Below are positions 1 through 10,841 of a stretch of 64,000 nt of DNA, piece by piece (position 1 is the stretch's first letter; each line of letters begins with the position of its first letter). The notes beneath the pieces were generated by a model that was not told the DNA's origin, did no database searches, and saw only the letters and a list, made by a program, of their open reading frames with translations. A program made the position numbers and the translations under genes. The stretch covers positions 1,920,001 to 1,984,000 of the forward strand of contig JAJEKV010000006.1 of NCBI GenBank assembly GCA_021234155.1, in the 5' to 3' direction. This DNA is from Isoetes taiwanensis. Taxonomy: Eukaryota; Streptophyta; Lycopodiopsida; Isoetales; Isoetaceae.

Positions 1-237
1 TCTCAAATCAGCAGAACACATACACTATGGCTTCGAGACTTTGTGAAACTCGGATTTTTGAAGGCTTTTTATATTGCTCGACATCTCAGGCATATGGAAA
101 ACTATCAAGACATTATGATGCTATTCCTTTTGATATATGTTTTCTGTGTCTATTTCTCCATATCTATTTGCAACATCATGTTGCTTCCAATGTACTTTTT
201 GATCTATAATTAATGAAAAAAATATCTCATTCTTTCC

Positions 238-238
238 A

Positions 239-286
<48 letters not shown>
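238..286. repeat. (TAA)n microsatellite
   Basis: About 16 perfect TAA units. On the minus strand it reads as Leu or Tyr homopolymers, which are not real proteins. Confidence 0.95.
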
Positions 287-1425
287 TGCATAAATTCATC
301 TGTGTAGGTTTGGACTGACATATTCCTCTGTTCCAGGTGGTAAAAAGTCTGTATCTATTGGCATCGGTGTGCTTGTGGAACATAATGAGATTTAAACGCC
401 TTTGCAAATGTTTTGAACCTAGGTCCTTATCAGTTCGCGAGTCTTAGCATGTGCAAAACCTGTAAGGTTGGTAGTTGCAACTTTGCCGATATCCTTCTTG
501 GTCATGCCATACGATTGTCCAAACTCATGCATTTCGTCTAGCCATGACTCTGCATCGACATCGGACCTAGACTTTCCTGAAAATTGTGCAACAGTTCTTC
601 GGACCTAGACTTTGTCTTTGAAAATTTGCAAGTTTGCAAGATCTACATTTCTTCCATGATGGAATCGGATGTAATGGCGCGCACTTAGAAGACTCTTGTT
701 CGATTGTCTTTTGATAATCCTTCTTAGTGGATTTCGCAAGATCTACATTTGAAGCTTCATGTGAAGAACTCTTCATTAGAGGAAAATGAGATCACATTTT
801 GTCCCATTAAGGGATGCTTAAAATGCCATGTAGAAGAGCCCAATAAGAGAAGAGCTCCGATATCTCATTTAGAACGTCTTTGGGGCAATAGCGTTTGCAA
901 CTCTTGTATCATTTTTTCATTATAACTTTTGGAGATCAAAAACTTGGTTGAGATCTATCTAGTGATCGATATAAATATATAAGGGCAAAAATCATATTTT
1001 TTAAGGTTAACGATATGACCATATTGAAATACATCATAACCATATATCATTGGAAAGATCTTTTCACGGATCTAATGGAGGATGCATTTGGACAAGTGGA
1101 TAGTCAATGAAGCTGCGCCATTTGACGCCATTCCATGTGGATTAACTCAAATTTGCTCTAATGGCTGCATCAATCGGCCAAGGTCCACTGGAGTTGCCCG
1201 CAGTGGATTCTGTATGGTGTCTATATCAGAAAGAAGGAAATAGATTATAGATGAAATGTGCGTATGGAAAAAGAATAATTTGACATACACCAAGATCACC
1301 CATAAATGAGTAACTAAGGAATTAATAAAACATCAAAATTTATATTATATAATATTAGAAAATGCCAACTATGGCATTTACAGAATATAGTGCCCGAAGG
1401 CAAATACAAATAGTAAATAAGATGC
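287..1425. other. Unassigned DNA with two short direct repeats
   Basis: I see no gene here. There are two exact short direct repeats: a 14-mer (CGGACCTAGACTTT) at 562-575 and 600-613, and a 15-mer (GCAAGATCTACATTT) at 636-650 and 736-750, exactly 100 bp apart. They suggest old local duplication. Confidence 0.5.
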
Positions 1426-2820
1426 TTAGGAGCTGAGCCTTGCATCTTCCTCCATGGGAGTTGGAGGCTCAGGTGGTCGTCGGTGCCGAAGTAAGGTGAC
1501 GCCTGGGGTAATTATGAGAGCAGCTATAGATGCAACCTCTGGCAGGAAGGTGGTGGCTAACGGTGTTGCGACGAGCAATTTCATGCTCATTCAGGCCGCT
1601 ATATCCAGGCCCAAGGCAGCAATGGCAAGGTCCCAATCTACTAGCATAAGAGTAGACGTGCGGTTATTTATCTTTTTATGACCTGCCAAAGTGGACAAGG
1701 CACAAAGTGCTGCCCATGATGCCTCGGCCTCTGGAGCAAGGTCCCATGCAACAAAACAGATCTGCCCTTTCTTAAATGCGGATAGGAAGAAGCGCGAGAT
1801 ATGGTTGCCGAAGGCCTTTGCTTCATCCGAAGTGGCAGTGTCGACTTCTTTATCAATGTCCACAGACATCTCTTCTTCCTTGGCTTCCTGTTTCTCTTCC
1901 CGAGCATGATTCTTATATTTTCCAATAAGTTCTCCCCTTCCTCATCGGGTTCCACGGTGACCTCCACATCATTGGGAAGATGAGGTCCCATAGCTGTGAA
2001 AGCTTCTGGAGGCGGTTCTAATGGACACCCTGCAACATCATGTGTCGAAGTCTTATGGGCTCAATATCCTCCGGCTAGAAGCTTAACAATCATTGAACTT
2101 GTGGCGGAAACTCAGCTGGGGAAAAATTAAGAAAGTCACCCATGCAATACTCCGTGAGTTCGTAGAGGACCTCAAATCTTTCATTTGTGCTTGATTAGCA
2201 ATGGCACTGTATGTCCACATGATGTCGAGGAGAAGATACTTCTGCCCGTTGACATAGACTACGGGTATGGTATCCAGGTGAGTAAGTTTGGATCCTTGCC
2301 CCCTGGGCATTGGCATTTCTACAACCAATTGCTTCCATCGAACAAAATCATCCTGACGGATACGTTCATCCTCCTTTTCTGGTGAGGGAGTCTGCATATT
2401 CTCTTTCTCAACATGGATGTTCTCATCTTCGACGTACTGGTCCATTAAAATGGCCAGGGCATAACGGACCTCAAAATAGGTCTGATCATCCAAGCATATA
2501 ATGGAGGGTTGCTTAGCCCATCTAATAATGCCCCTGAGGATGTTGGAGGCATGTCGGTCGTCCCCCATCATCTGCAGTAAGATCTCTTGGCTAAGGGATA
2601 GCTGTGGAGGATCTCTGTGTTGAATACACTGGGGAACCATGTCTTAGGATATAGAACTCGAAGAACCCAGCGTAGTCGGGGTGAGCTTGCATGTTACTAA
2701 TAAGATCTATATCATGAAGCGGATAGGGATGGAGAAGCTCAAAGGGAACCTGTAGATCCCAATGTTGCCCATCTAGATACCACTGTTGGCATGCAGAGAA
2801 ACCCATAAAGCAGAAGCAAA
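1426..2820 (-). pseudogene. Broken protein gene of unknown family
   Basis: The minus strand reads as one decayed protein. Order from the N-terminus: about 2803-2640 (contains WYLDGQHWDLQVPFELLHPY), a frameshift near 2640, a 185-residue open stretch to 2083 (contains VRYALAILMDQYVEDE), then further pieces over 1991-1591. A TGA interrupts the frame at about 1591, after which the same frame continues for about 54 codons to a TAA at 1426. The persistence of the frame beyond the stop argues for a real former protein. I do not recognise the family. It abuts the microsatellite tail of the LINE at 2.83 kb, which may have been inserted in its 5' part. It could be a retroelement ORF or a host gene. Confidence 0.5.
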
Positions 2821-2826
2821 GGAACA

Positions 2827-3899
2827 GTAGGAGGGAGGGAGGGAGGGAGGGAGAAAGTTTATTATGTCCATTGGGAGGCCTCAAAGGCCTATTAGACAAT
2901 CAGTTTAAATATCTTCATAAAATAATAGATGAGTTTCCATATCCTCATCTAGCTCATCACTCTCACTCCAGTTATCTGAATCATCCTCATCAATATTCTG
3001 TTGTGATTCTAAACATGTATCTCTATGTCGCAAAAGTTCAATCAAATAACTCCCCAGCATATCACTATTATATGTGAAGAGGGTCGGGAGATCTACATGG
3101 TCTATCCCATATTTAACCCTTAATGTATCATATGCCATACATCGAAGTAATGTATGGTCCTCGTCCTCAACCTGATTTGTGTTACAAACCTTACAATACC
3201 TTTGATCTCTCGGTATGATATGTCCCCATCTACCTGTTTCCACCCCTAAATGATGCGAGCTAAGACGGATCCTGCTAATAGTGTGTCTCTTCTGCATTGA
3301 TATATTTGCCTGTAAATGTACTGCTGCCCCCAAGTCCGGGTTTATATTTTGTTTATGTAAGATCATCTTAGTCTTAGGCTGCATCCATAGCTTCATGTGT
3401 ATCCGACTAGAAAGCCATTGCCTTAGATCCAAATTGACTGAGATCATTTCATCCAGCTCAATACCCCATTTGGCAAGCCATTTTACAGTATTATGCCATA
3501 TCCCCTTCTCTTTACTGGATTTCAGGGCCCTATGCGCAAGCCGAGACTCATCTTGGGCTAACACCTTCTTGAAGTAGGTAACACACCTCAAAATTGCTTC
3601 TCCTTCAAGTGGCATGAGGCCACTTTCCACTAACATCATTGGGTATGGTGTTTGGGTCTTGACTCCTAGCTCTAGTCTTAAAAACTTCTTTAAGACTTGC
3701 TCCATATCATCCCATAGACATTGAGGAAGACCTGATCCCCAAACTTTGCACCCATACAAGAGCACACTCTGCACCAGGGATTGATACAACTTCACCTTAA
3801 GAGTCCAGGACCACAAATGTATTCTTCGACACATACTCTGTAATGCATATAGTGCTCTTTGCCCTCCAACAACTCGTTGTGTAATACATGCATTCCACC

Positions 3900-3900
<1 letters not shown>
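2827..3900 (-). mobile_element. 5'-truncated LINE with (CTCC)n-type tail
   Basis: On the minus strand an open frame from 3900 to 2905 encodes the C-terminal part of a LINE polyprotein. It begins in the region after the RT catalytic core (LYQSLVQSVLLYG motif near residue 40) and ends with a Cys-His cluster (CKVC..., then HTLLRC, i.e. C-x2-C...H-x4-C) that follows an HHLGVETGRW motif. The frame is open for about 332 codons. After the stop comes a short 3' UTR ending TGGACATAATAAA and then a tail of tetranucleotide repeats (2827-2852 on plus, GGGA units). There is no endonuclease or RT core, so the copy is truncated at 3900, exactly where a (GA)n tract starts. Confidence 0.85.

Positions 3901-3937
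<37 letters not shown>
3901..3937. repeat. (GA)n microsatellite, left
   Basis: A perfect GA run between the LINE truncation point and the 3' end of the SINE. On the minus strand it is the (TC)n tail of that SINE. Confidence 0.95.
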
Positions 3938-3939
<2 letters not shown>

Positions 3940-4116
3940 TGTTTTTTACGTCGTAGCATAAGCCAACATCCTTTAGGACATACGACGCTCCCTCTTCAAG
4001 GAGCACCACCCCCTACAAGGATACCAGGGGCCAAAGGTCCTAGGATGCCAAGATCCTAGTGAGGTTCGAACACGAGACCTCAATGTGCTAGACGAGTGGA
4101 CTAACCACACGACCAA

Positions 4117-4120
<4 letters not shown>
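3938..4120 (-). mobile_element. tRNA-derived SINE
   Basis: On the minus strand the unit starts with a tRNA-like head: GTCGTGTGGTTAGTCCACTC at about 4113-4094 resembles a Pol III A box region, and TGTTCGAACC (4072-4063) is a B box. The spacing of roughly 30 bp fits an internal Pol III promoter. The body of about 110 bp that follows is not tRNA-like, and the unit finishes in (TC)n. Known plant SINEs have this layout and use LINE machinery for movement. It is not a functional tRNA gene: no acceptor stem closes around the two boxes. Confidence 0.75.

Positions 4121-4177
<57 letters not shown>
4121..4177. repeat. (GA)n microsatellite, right
   Basis: A second perfect GA run, on the 5' side of the SINE, so the SINE is bracketed by the same dinucleotide on both sides. 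Imperfect GAGAT-rich sequence continues to about 4260. Confidence 0.95.
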
Positions 4178-4180
<3 letters not shown>

Positions 4181-4288
4181 TTTGACTTAGAGATGACGCA
4201 GAGAGAATAATGAGAGATGAGAGATGGGGGAGAGATGGGAGAGATGGGTGAGAGTGGGAAAACCCAACTCTCACCTCGAGAGATGATT

Positions 4289-4312
4289 CGCCCCTAATGT
4301 ACCGTTAGGGCG
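4289..4312. other. Short inverted repeat upstream of Myb ORF
   Basis: CGCCCCTAA and TTAGGGCG face each other across a loop of about 7 bases. It lies about 370 bp upstream of the Myb/SANT ORF and could belong to a transposon end; I could not find a matching end on the other side. Confidence 0.35.
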
Positions 4313-4676
4313 TTTATTGCCCACTAACCAAACAATTAGCCTTAATTTTCGCTGCCTGAAAAAACTGCCCGAAATGTTTCCCACACCGAAAACCAGGGGC
4401 GCCATTTCCCCTGCTTCTTGATCTTCAAGGCCGCCTAATTCTTGCTCCAAGTATCCAATTCCTCGAAGCAATTAGCCGATTACGATCCAGGTATTCATCA
4501 GATCACGCAGGCATTTGCATTATGTTTTTTGTGCATTCGTTCATTAAGTTCTGATCGTCAATTTCGTTTTAGGTCGTCCTTATTTCCAATCAATTATTTG
4601 GATTCAGATGTCTAAGACCTCTTGATCTGCTTTGCCAGCAACCAGCAAGCCTTTCGTGCCTCCTCGGGTTGAAAAA

Positions 4677-5798
4677 ATGGCACCAAGAAGGACCCGGAAA
4701 ATGACAGGCCAGATCTCCATGGATGTGCAATTGGAGACTAATTCTGAGCCAATTCCCTCTTCAAGACAGTCAAAAGAAAAGAGATCCAAGCGTGTATTCA
4801 GCGAAATTCAGGCATCCTCTGATATTGTGAGTGAATCTTTAGAAACCGATTCTGCTTTGGCTATTGTTGTGCATGAGAAGGAAAATTCGAAAGTGATAGA
4901 CACAAAGTATAGGAAGTCCCCTGTGCAATGGACAGATCACGGTGTCTCCACATTCCTCAATCTCCTGAACGAGATGAAATTGGTAACCGGAGGCACCCTC
5001 AACCTCTCCAACACACAATGGAGGGAAATTATGATGAAATTGCAGCCCTTTGTTGGGGGTTTAGTGGAGCTGAGACAACTAAAGAACAAATGGGATAAGT
5101 TGCAAGCTAAATTTAAAGATGAGAAGGAGGCTTGTAGCCATACAGGTTCTGAACCATCAACTTGGAAGTGGTATGACAGAATGGAAGAAGTTAAATATGG
5201 TGTTACCTCTGATAATCCAATATCAGGTGCTGGTGATGATGGTGAATTTGGCAATGAAGCTTTCGAGGCTGCAGACTTGCATACTAATTACTCAGAATCT
5301 TTCATGAATGACAGTTTCTTTGAAACTGTTGGAACAGATGCAGCATTTGAAGACCACTTTGCTGATCCACCCAATTCAAACAATGATGTGAACGCGGGAA
5401 ATCCAAGCAGTCCAGTGATGCCAGAAATTCCAATCAATAGGACACCAACAGGAAACCAGACAGATTCTTCAAGTCCTAGATCAGTTGCATGTAATCAGCC
5501 TGGAGTTTGTGGAAAACCTACAAGTAGAAAGAAGTCCAGGTTGCAAGTAGATGAGGACATTGCAATGGGAATATCACAGATGGCAAGCACATTTGGGGAC
5601 ACTGAGGTGAAGAAATTAGATTTCCTGAAAGAAGAAAGTGCAAGAAAAATTGAGTTGGTCAGGGAATTGGAAACAATAAGATCTGCAAACAGTCTGAAAA
5701 TTGCAGAGTCCATGGCTGCAATGACTCAAAGCATATGTGAAATGACAAAGGAGACATTGCTCGAAATTGCCAAACTTGCTGCCAATAAGAAGGAATAA
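4677..5798 (+). CDS. Myb/SANT-like DNA-binding protein (Harbinger ORF1 type)
   Basis: An intact 373-residue ORF. Residues about 83-175 form a Myb/SANT-like domain: QWTDHGVSTFLNLL, TQWREIMMKLQPF, LKNKWDKLQAKF and WKWYDRM are the typical spaced aromatic and helix positions. The C-terminal 70 residues are charged and helical (EESARKIELVRELE) and could be a coiled coil. In PIF/Harbinger transposons a Myb-like ORF1 protein binds the element and helps bring the transposase to DNA; plant genomes also carry domesticated relatives. The ATG at 4677 is the first good start; upstream, TTTGCCAG at about 4632 could be a splice acceptor. A Harbinger transposase end lies convergently at 7.1-7.5 kb, so the two may once have formed one element. 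It could instead be a host gene of the same domain family. Confidence 0.75.
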   Translation: MAPRRTRKMTGQISMDVQLETNSEPIPSSRQSKEKRSKRVFSEIQASSDIVSESLETDSALAIVVHEKENSKVIDTKYRKSPVQWTDHGVSTFLNLLNEMKLVTGGTLNLSNTQWREIMMKLQPFVGGLVELRQLKNKWDKLQAKFKDEKEACSHTGSEPSTWKWYDRMEEVKYGVTSDNPISGAGDDGEFGNEAFEAADLHTNYSESFMNDSFFETVGTDAAFEDHFADPPNSNNDVNAGNPSSPVMPEIPINRTPTGNQTDSSSPRSVACNQPGVCGKPTSRKKSRLQVDEDIAMGISQMASTFGDTEVKKLDFLKEESARKIELVRELETIRSANSLKIAESMAAMTQSICEMTKETLLEIAKLAANKKE

Positions 5799-5996
5799 AG
5801 GTTCGTTTTCAGTTATTTGCTTTTTAGAATTTCTTTTTTGGAACTGTCACAAAACCTACCAGTATTCTTAAATATTAAAGAAGTTGTACAACCCTATTAT
5901 TTTAGCATTAAATATTGCCTTCTAGTCACAGTCATCAAAATTCGTAAAGGCTACTTAAGCTTCCTCCAATTCTTGCATGCAAGCCGCTTCGACAAT

Positions 5997-6590
5997 ATGG
6001 AGAGAGTCGTGAACAGAAAGCGCCAACACTCTCCGAGCCCGAGCTCTTCTTCGAGCTCCTCCTCAAGCTCTTCTTCGAGCTCCTCGTCCTATCAAACTCC
6101 ACCAACGACTTCTTCCTCTTCATCTGAGTTACTCTATTACTCTGACCATGATACCTGGCCTACTTCCAGTGAGGAAGTTCTTCCCGACAGCAGTGGGGAT
6201 TCTCGGCAGTTCAGTGATCACCCTGTCAGTTTAGAAAATATTTTTCAGGAGAATGATGTTTTTCAGGAGAATCATGAAGAGTCTTCGGACGAAGTGGAGC
6301 AAAAAGAAAGCCAGTTCTCCTCCCCCACAGTCCAACCCGCAAACCCTGAAGTTGAAGTTATATCTCACAAGGTTATCCATTGCAGTTTCTCTAAAGAGAC
6401 CATTACAGTTTTTATTGAAATGGGCGTTACTGTGGATGACGAGGTTTTGGAATGGGCAGCAAATTCTGCAAACAACCGGACAGGGCATATGGAGTGTGTC
6501 TATGTCAAGCTACAGGAAATGTGGTGCCTCCATGAAATTCGTAGTGCAACCTTTCCATGTGATCTGTGTCCCCTTTCTATGCGAGTCTGA
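5997..6590 (+). CDS. Hypothetical Ser-rich acidic protein
   Basis: A 197-residue ORF starting at ATG 5997, about 200 bp after the Myb ORF and in the same direction. Residues about 12-45 are nearly all Ser with Pro and Thr, encoded by a varied mix of AGC, TCT and TCC codons rather than one microsatellite unit. An acidic stretch (EESSDEVEQKES) follows, and the last 60 residues are mixed, with four Cys (CVYVKLQEMWC, CDLC). No known domain is recognised. It may be an additional ORF of the same transposon or a chance frame; the codon variety in the Ser run slightly favours real coding. Confidence 0.4.
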   Translation: MERVVNRKRQHSPSPSSSSSSSSSSSSSSSSYQTPPTTSSSSSELLYYSDHDTWPTSSEEVLPDSSGDSRQFSDHPVSLENIFQENDVFQENHEESSDEVEQKESQFSSPTVQPANPEVEVISHKVIHCSFSKETITVFIEMGVTVDDEVLEWAANSANNRTGHMECVYVKLQEMWCLHEIRSATFPCDLCPLSMRV

Positions 6591-7140
6591 CTTTGCCTCA
6601 CTTTTTTTTTGTTATACATTTTCTTTTTATAAAATGCTTTTGTTTATGTGAAATGGCATGGCTGCCATTTTTTTCTCATATGATTGCTTGGAAACTGACA
6701 GATGAAAAAACATGCCTCTATGTATTCATGCAGATTTCCTGTTATCATTGGAACGTGTGCAGACTTCTTGTTTAGTATAGTGAAGTCATTTGACGCATTA
6801 AGAATGTTTCGGGCAGCTCAAATGCCGAAGTATTTTGAAGAGGGCATTATTTGCCTATGTAACCTTTTTTTTATGAATACAAACTTCTCTTATCAAACTT
6901 GTTTGTGTACAAATGATTTTTCTTATTCTTCTATGTTCTTTGATTGTGAAGTCACTGGACTCACAAATTCTATAACAGGCTGTTCAGTATTTCCAAATGA
7001 AATGTTTTGAAGGTCTGAATGGAAACTTAGGTCTAAATTCAATCACTTATTCATCATAATGTAAGAAATGCCTGACAAAAAATTTAAGATAGCGAAATGG
7101 AGAAGAATTGAATTTTGAATTTAATATTTATTGTCTACAA
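6591..7140. other. AT-rich unassigned DNA
   Basis: I see no gene or clear repeat between the Ser-rich ORF and the Harbinger relic; it is rich in T runs. Confidence 0.5.
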
Positions 7141-7148
7141 AAGAACAT

Positions 7149-7545
7149 TCAAAGGATCACATGTCCGTCCAGATTTTCAAATAACACGTGCCTCATTTGA
7201 TCACCTTGTTTTTTTAAGGATCTGTTCATGGCTTCTGTTTCATAGTAGTATATTGGTGGAGGATCATCTTCAATTGGCAGCATGTCCCAGCCCTTGTCTT
7301 CCATTATACAAAAGTTCCAAAGAACACAATATGCGTGTATGATCTTGGAAGCTTTGGCGACATGCACGGGCAAGTGTTTCAGAATTCTAAATTTTTCCTT
7401 CACAATGCCAAATCCATTCTCTACACACTGCCCCTACAAATCCTTTTGTTGAACTTACCATAAGCACCATGATTTTGAGGAAAAACTTTAAGGAGAAAGG
7501 GCCTGCTAGAATAGGCTGAATCACCTAATAGAAGAGATTTTAATT
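7149..7545 (-). pseudogene. C-terminus of PIF/Harbinger transposase
   Basis: On the minus strand the sequence reads LLLGDSAYSSRPFLLKVF, then after a one-base frameshift near 7430 GQCVENGFGIVKEKFRILKH, and later AYCVLWNFCI. These are the second catalytic Asp (GDSAY), the catalytic Glu (VENGFG) and the conserved last block (CVLHNFC-like) of the DDE_Tnp_4 domain. Everything before GDSAY, including the first catalytic Asp, is missing and is replaced in frame by the end of a hAT transposase. It is dead as a transposase. Confidence 0.85.
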
Positions 7546-9646
7546 GGTTTCTATACTTCACTTTTATCATATTCACACGGCTAAATCCGCGTTCACATTC
7601 TGCTGTGCTACAGCATTGAACAAGCCCAAATTGTGCAACATTTAAGAGTTCTGGATACTTCATAGCCCATGTGTCCATACAAGAAATCATAGTCCAAGCA
7701 TCTGCAAAGCTTTTCCCTACCCAATCCGTGCTTGCTTGCAATCTAAACTTTGGGAACTCTTTCAACAATTGATATTTCTGCACAATAGCACGAATAACCT
7801 TCCCATTTACAATTTTATCCTTCCCAAAAAATTCAGTAAGCTTATTTATCTCAACAGTTCCAAAATTATGCAACTCTTTTTGCCTTCTTGGCAAACTAAT
7901 AGGAGCTAAAACACGCAAGCATGATAGCAATTCGTTTTCTTGCATGCGCTCCTTCAAGCATGCAACCAAAGCATTTGAAAATGCCTCTTGAAATTCTATT
8001 GCTTCATGAAGATCATCACCCAGCCTTGATCGTTTCATTTCCATGCCTCTATACATGTTCTCTTTAACTGCACTACGTAAAGCAACGAGCAACCCATCTG
8101 AACTACCATAATCTAGAATAATGGGGTATCCCTTGCTATCGTAATTATTCCCATTCAAATCAGCATGCAATCCCAAGTATTCAGTTTCAATTTCCTTAAC
8201 TGTAGTATTACACAAGCTCCAAACAATGGTGACATCTACATTATCTTTTTGAAAATCCAGACTCAAATCCGTCATCTTTTGAAGAATGTCCCCAAGATAA
8301 TGTAACACATAAATCACCTGCAAATTACATACAAAAATTAGTTGTAATTTTAATAGTTGTGGAAGAAAAAAAATAATAAGAATGAGAATGAGAATGAGGA
8401 ACATGGCACTTACCTTGATGTCTCTCAAACTGTCATAAAGGATAACATTTCCCATTTTAAGACCTCCAATATTGGCTCCAAAATTTCCCACAATCTCTTA
8501 ATTGCGCGATGTCTACTAAGCCATCTTGTTTCTTGAATGTCTTGTGCTTTTAATTCGTCATATTCCAGCTCTTTCTCCATTTCAGCCAAAAGATTTAATC
8601 TAGTTGTACTTTGTGAAAAAAAACCAGCAGTCTTATTCACAAGCTTATCTACGAAGGTGCACATCTCCTCACAATCAGCAAATTTTGAGGCTGATTCAAG
8701 ACATAGATTGGTCCGATGAGCAACACAATGTATGTTTATCATAAACGGATTTATGCCCTTTCAAAGATGGGTAGAAACACCGGTGTTGCGTCCTGTCATA
8801 ACAGAAGCTCCATCAGAGCCAAATGCGACAAATTTATTTGTGTCCAGCTCATAATCTTTCACTTTCTCCACAATTGCATCATAGATAGATGATGTTGTTC
8901 CATCGACCACCTTGCTAATACCAAGAAAACTGGTTATGACTTTTTGGCCTTCTAAAAAAGTGGCATACATAATCAAGTGCTTCGTGGTGCTAATGTCCGT
9001 AGATTCATAAACCATTACTCCAAAAAAGGGGTTGCTTCTAATCCTTTCCAAAATGGAGACTTTAATGACAGTGCTGATGCTAGCCACAAACTTAGCGCAT
9101 GCTTTCTCATTTTCATAGTGACCGGTCAGTTGCTTACAACCACATTTGCGTACCAAGGCCACAAGCCTTTGATATTTGCGAAATGCAAATCCTCCTTGGC
9201 CACTATATATGCACAATTGAACAGATTGGCAAGTGCATTGTTTACTGTCACACTTCTCCTAACAACAACCTTTTCCATGGCATTTTTGTTTACTGTAGAC
9301 CATGCTGCTTGCCTATGACCGTCACTACTAGCATGCTCAAAGAATGCTGAAGTTCTCACATTCCATGAACCTTCATTGCCAAATGGACTCTTACTTTTTT
9401 ATCCTGCTTGCAAATTTTACAAAAAACTCTACCTATTTCATGATTGAACTCCAACCAGTCCCAGTCTCTTAACCATGAATCCTGCCAAAGCTTTCAATTT
9501 TTGAGAATTCTTTCATCTTCATGGCCATTATCTTCAGTGATACTTGAGAATGAGGTTGCAGCCACGGTCTCAGGTATAGACCTCTTAAAGCATTGCATTT
9601 GCAGCAATGAACATTGATCAGCCTTACGTTTGTTACCCTTCTTCAT
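7546..9646 (-). pseudogene. hAT transposase (ZNF862-like), fused to Harbinger end
   Basis: The minus strand encodes a hAT-family transposase from an ATG at 9646. A zinc-finger-like head (WLEFNHEIGRVFCKICKQ) is followed by the catalytic parts: VYESTDISTTKHL (first Asp), FGSDGASVMTG (second Asp), HCVAHRTNLCL, TRWLSRHRA, and the C-terminal hAT block CSTAECERGFSRVN (Glu). Breaks include a TAA in the head near 9495, frameshifts near 9370 and 9190, and a TGA near 8760. An intron with GTAAGT and TTTGCAG borders lies at 8318-8413 and restores the frame. After YRNQLKS the frame passes without a stop into Harbinger sequence, so the last hAT residues are missing. Confidence 0.85.
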
Positions 9647-10345
9647 TTCTGATCAAGAAAATTGCAACAATGCATTATGAAAAGAATGGATAAAAAAAAA
9701 TGAAGCAAGTAGCATTGCAAATTACACTTACTAGAGAGAAGATGCAATTGCATATGCCCTATAGATGCATCAAGTCTATAGATGTATCAAGTCATTAATC
9801 TGCATTGGTGCTCTTGCAAATGAAAAGCATTAAACAAAAGGCATGGAAGATTTCACCATTTTAAAAGAACCTGACCTGCATGGACCCTTTCCTTTTCTTC
9901 ACATTCTGAATCTATGACAAAAAGAGAAATACAGCAAGAAACCTAATTTCCAATACGATTAGTTACATCTTTCTTGATAATTTTAGAAGGCAGTTCTCTG
10001 GCTGGCTTGTGTTGCGGTTAGGCAAGCATTTAACCAGTGCAGCAAACCGCCCCAATAATCCTGTTGCTGCAATCCGTGGCGCCATGATTCCATACCTATT
10101 ACCTACCATAAATACATCTTCAGGGTAGACTTCAATCCTGGAGTCTGGAGTCTGGACGCCTGGCCTGCTGGACCCAGTGGACGGCAGCGATGAAGATCGT
10201 GAGAGAGGGAAGAAGAAAGAAACGAAAAATGTAACAGGAGAAATGAATAAAAACCTAAACCTAATAAGAAACGAAACATAATAGACCTAATTAAAAAAAA
10301 AAACAATTACTATAATACACCAAATATATAAAGCCCAAGAAAAGA
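9647..10345. other. Unassigned DNA upstream of hAT relic
   Basis: I see no gene. It probably contains the 5' non-coding part of the hAT element, but I could not identify its terminal inverted repeat. Confidence 0.4.
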
Positions 10346-10348
10346 AAA

Positions 10349-10382
10349 AATTTCCGGCAAATTATATACCCTGCCGGAAATT
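10349..10382. repeat. Perfect 11-bp inverted repeat
   Basis: AATTTCCGGCA (10349-10359) and TGCCGGAAATT (10372-10382) flank a 12-bp loop. The loop edge contains TACCCTG, which on the minus strand reads CAGGGTA like a hAT terminus. It might mark the end of the hAT element or of a small non-autonomous element. Confidence 0.6.
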
Positions 10383-10520
10383 CGCATGGAAATATTTTTA
10401 TCCCCGGTAATTTCCCTACATACATATTTTTGTTGCCGCAACTACTTCCTGCAATTTTTTTTTTTTTTTTTTTTTACTGGAAATATCAATTTTCAACCAG
10501 TAGTCTGCTTAACTTCCTAG

Positions 10521-10707
10521 GAATTTGGTACACGCTGCCAACCTTAGATTCCAGACCCATGCCATCCTTGCCTTTCACGAGACCACAGAGGACTATTTGG
10601 TGGCTCTTCTTGGTGATGCCAATCTTTGTGCTATTCATGCCAAGCGCGTTACCATAATGCCAAAGGATTTGCAACTCGCCCGTCAGATTAGAGGGGATCA
10701 CCGATAG
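10521..10707 (+). pseudogene. Histone H3-type last exon fragment
   Basis: The frame ends in the unmistakable C-terminus of an H3 histone: [47 protein letters not shown], stop TAG. The start coincides with a pyrimidine-rich acceptor-like sequence (CTTCCTAG), suggesting a genomic exon copied as DNA. It begins around the EFKTDL position, with a small insertion. Several substitutions at otherwise invariant H3 positions (HETTED for QEAAEA, LGD for FED) show decay or a divergent variant such as CENH3; EDYLV is found in some CENH3 proteins but that is not decisive. No N-terminal half precedes it. Confidence 0.85.
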
Positions 10708-10841
10708 TATAAGCATCACACTTTTGTTTTATATCTTTATCTTATTGTATATATGTTTTGCTATGAATGTAAGTCTTGTGTATATTGCATAGGCGTGTAA
10801 ATTGACCTGTTGTTCAAAGGAAAAGGAAGGGGAGTACGAAA

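Noticed and set aside
121-407. Poly-Leu and poly-Tyr ORFs on minus
   Set aside because: They are translations of the (TAA)n microsatellite.
3938-4120. A tRNA gene
   Set aside because: A and B boxes are present but no complete cloverleaf or acceptor stem; the long non-tRNA body and simple-repeat tail identify a SINE.
10430-10520. H3 KYQ-ST-LL segment directly before the H3 exon
   Set aside because: WKYQFSTSSLL looks a little like KYQKSTELL, but the surrounding residues do not fit and a good splice acceptor separates it from the H3 exon.
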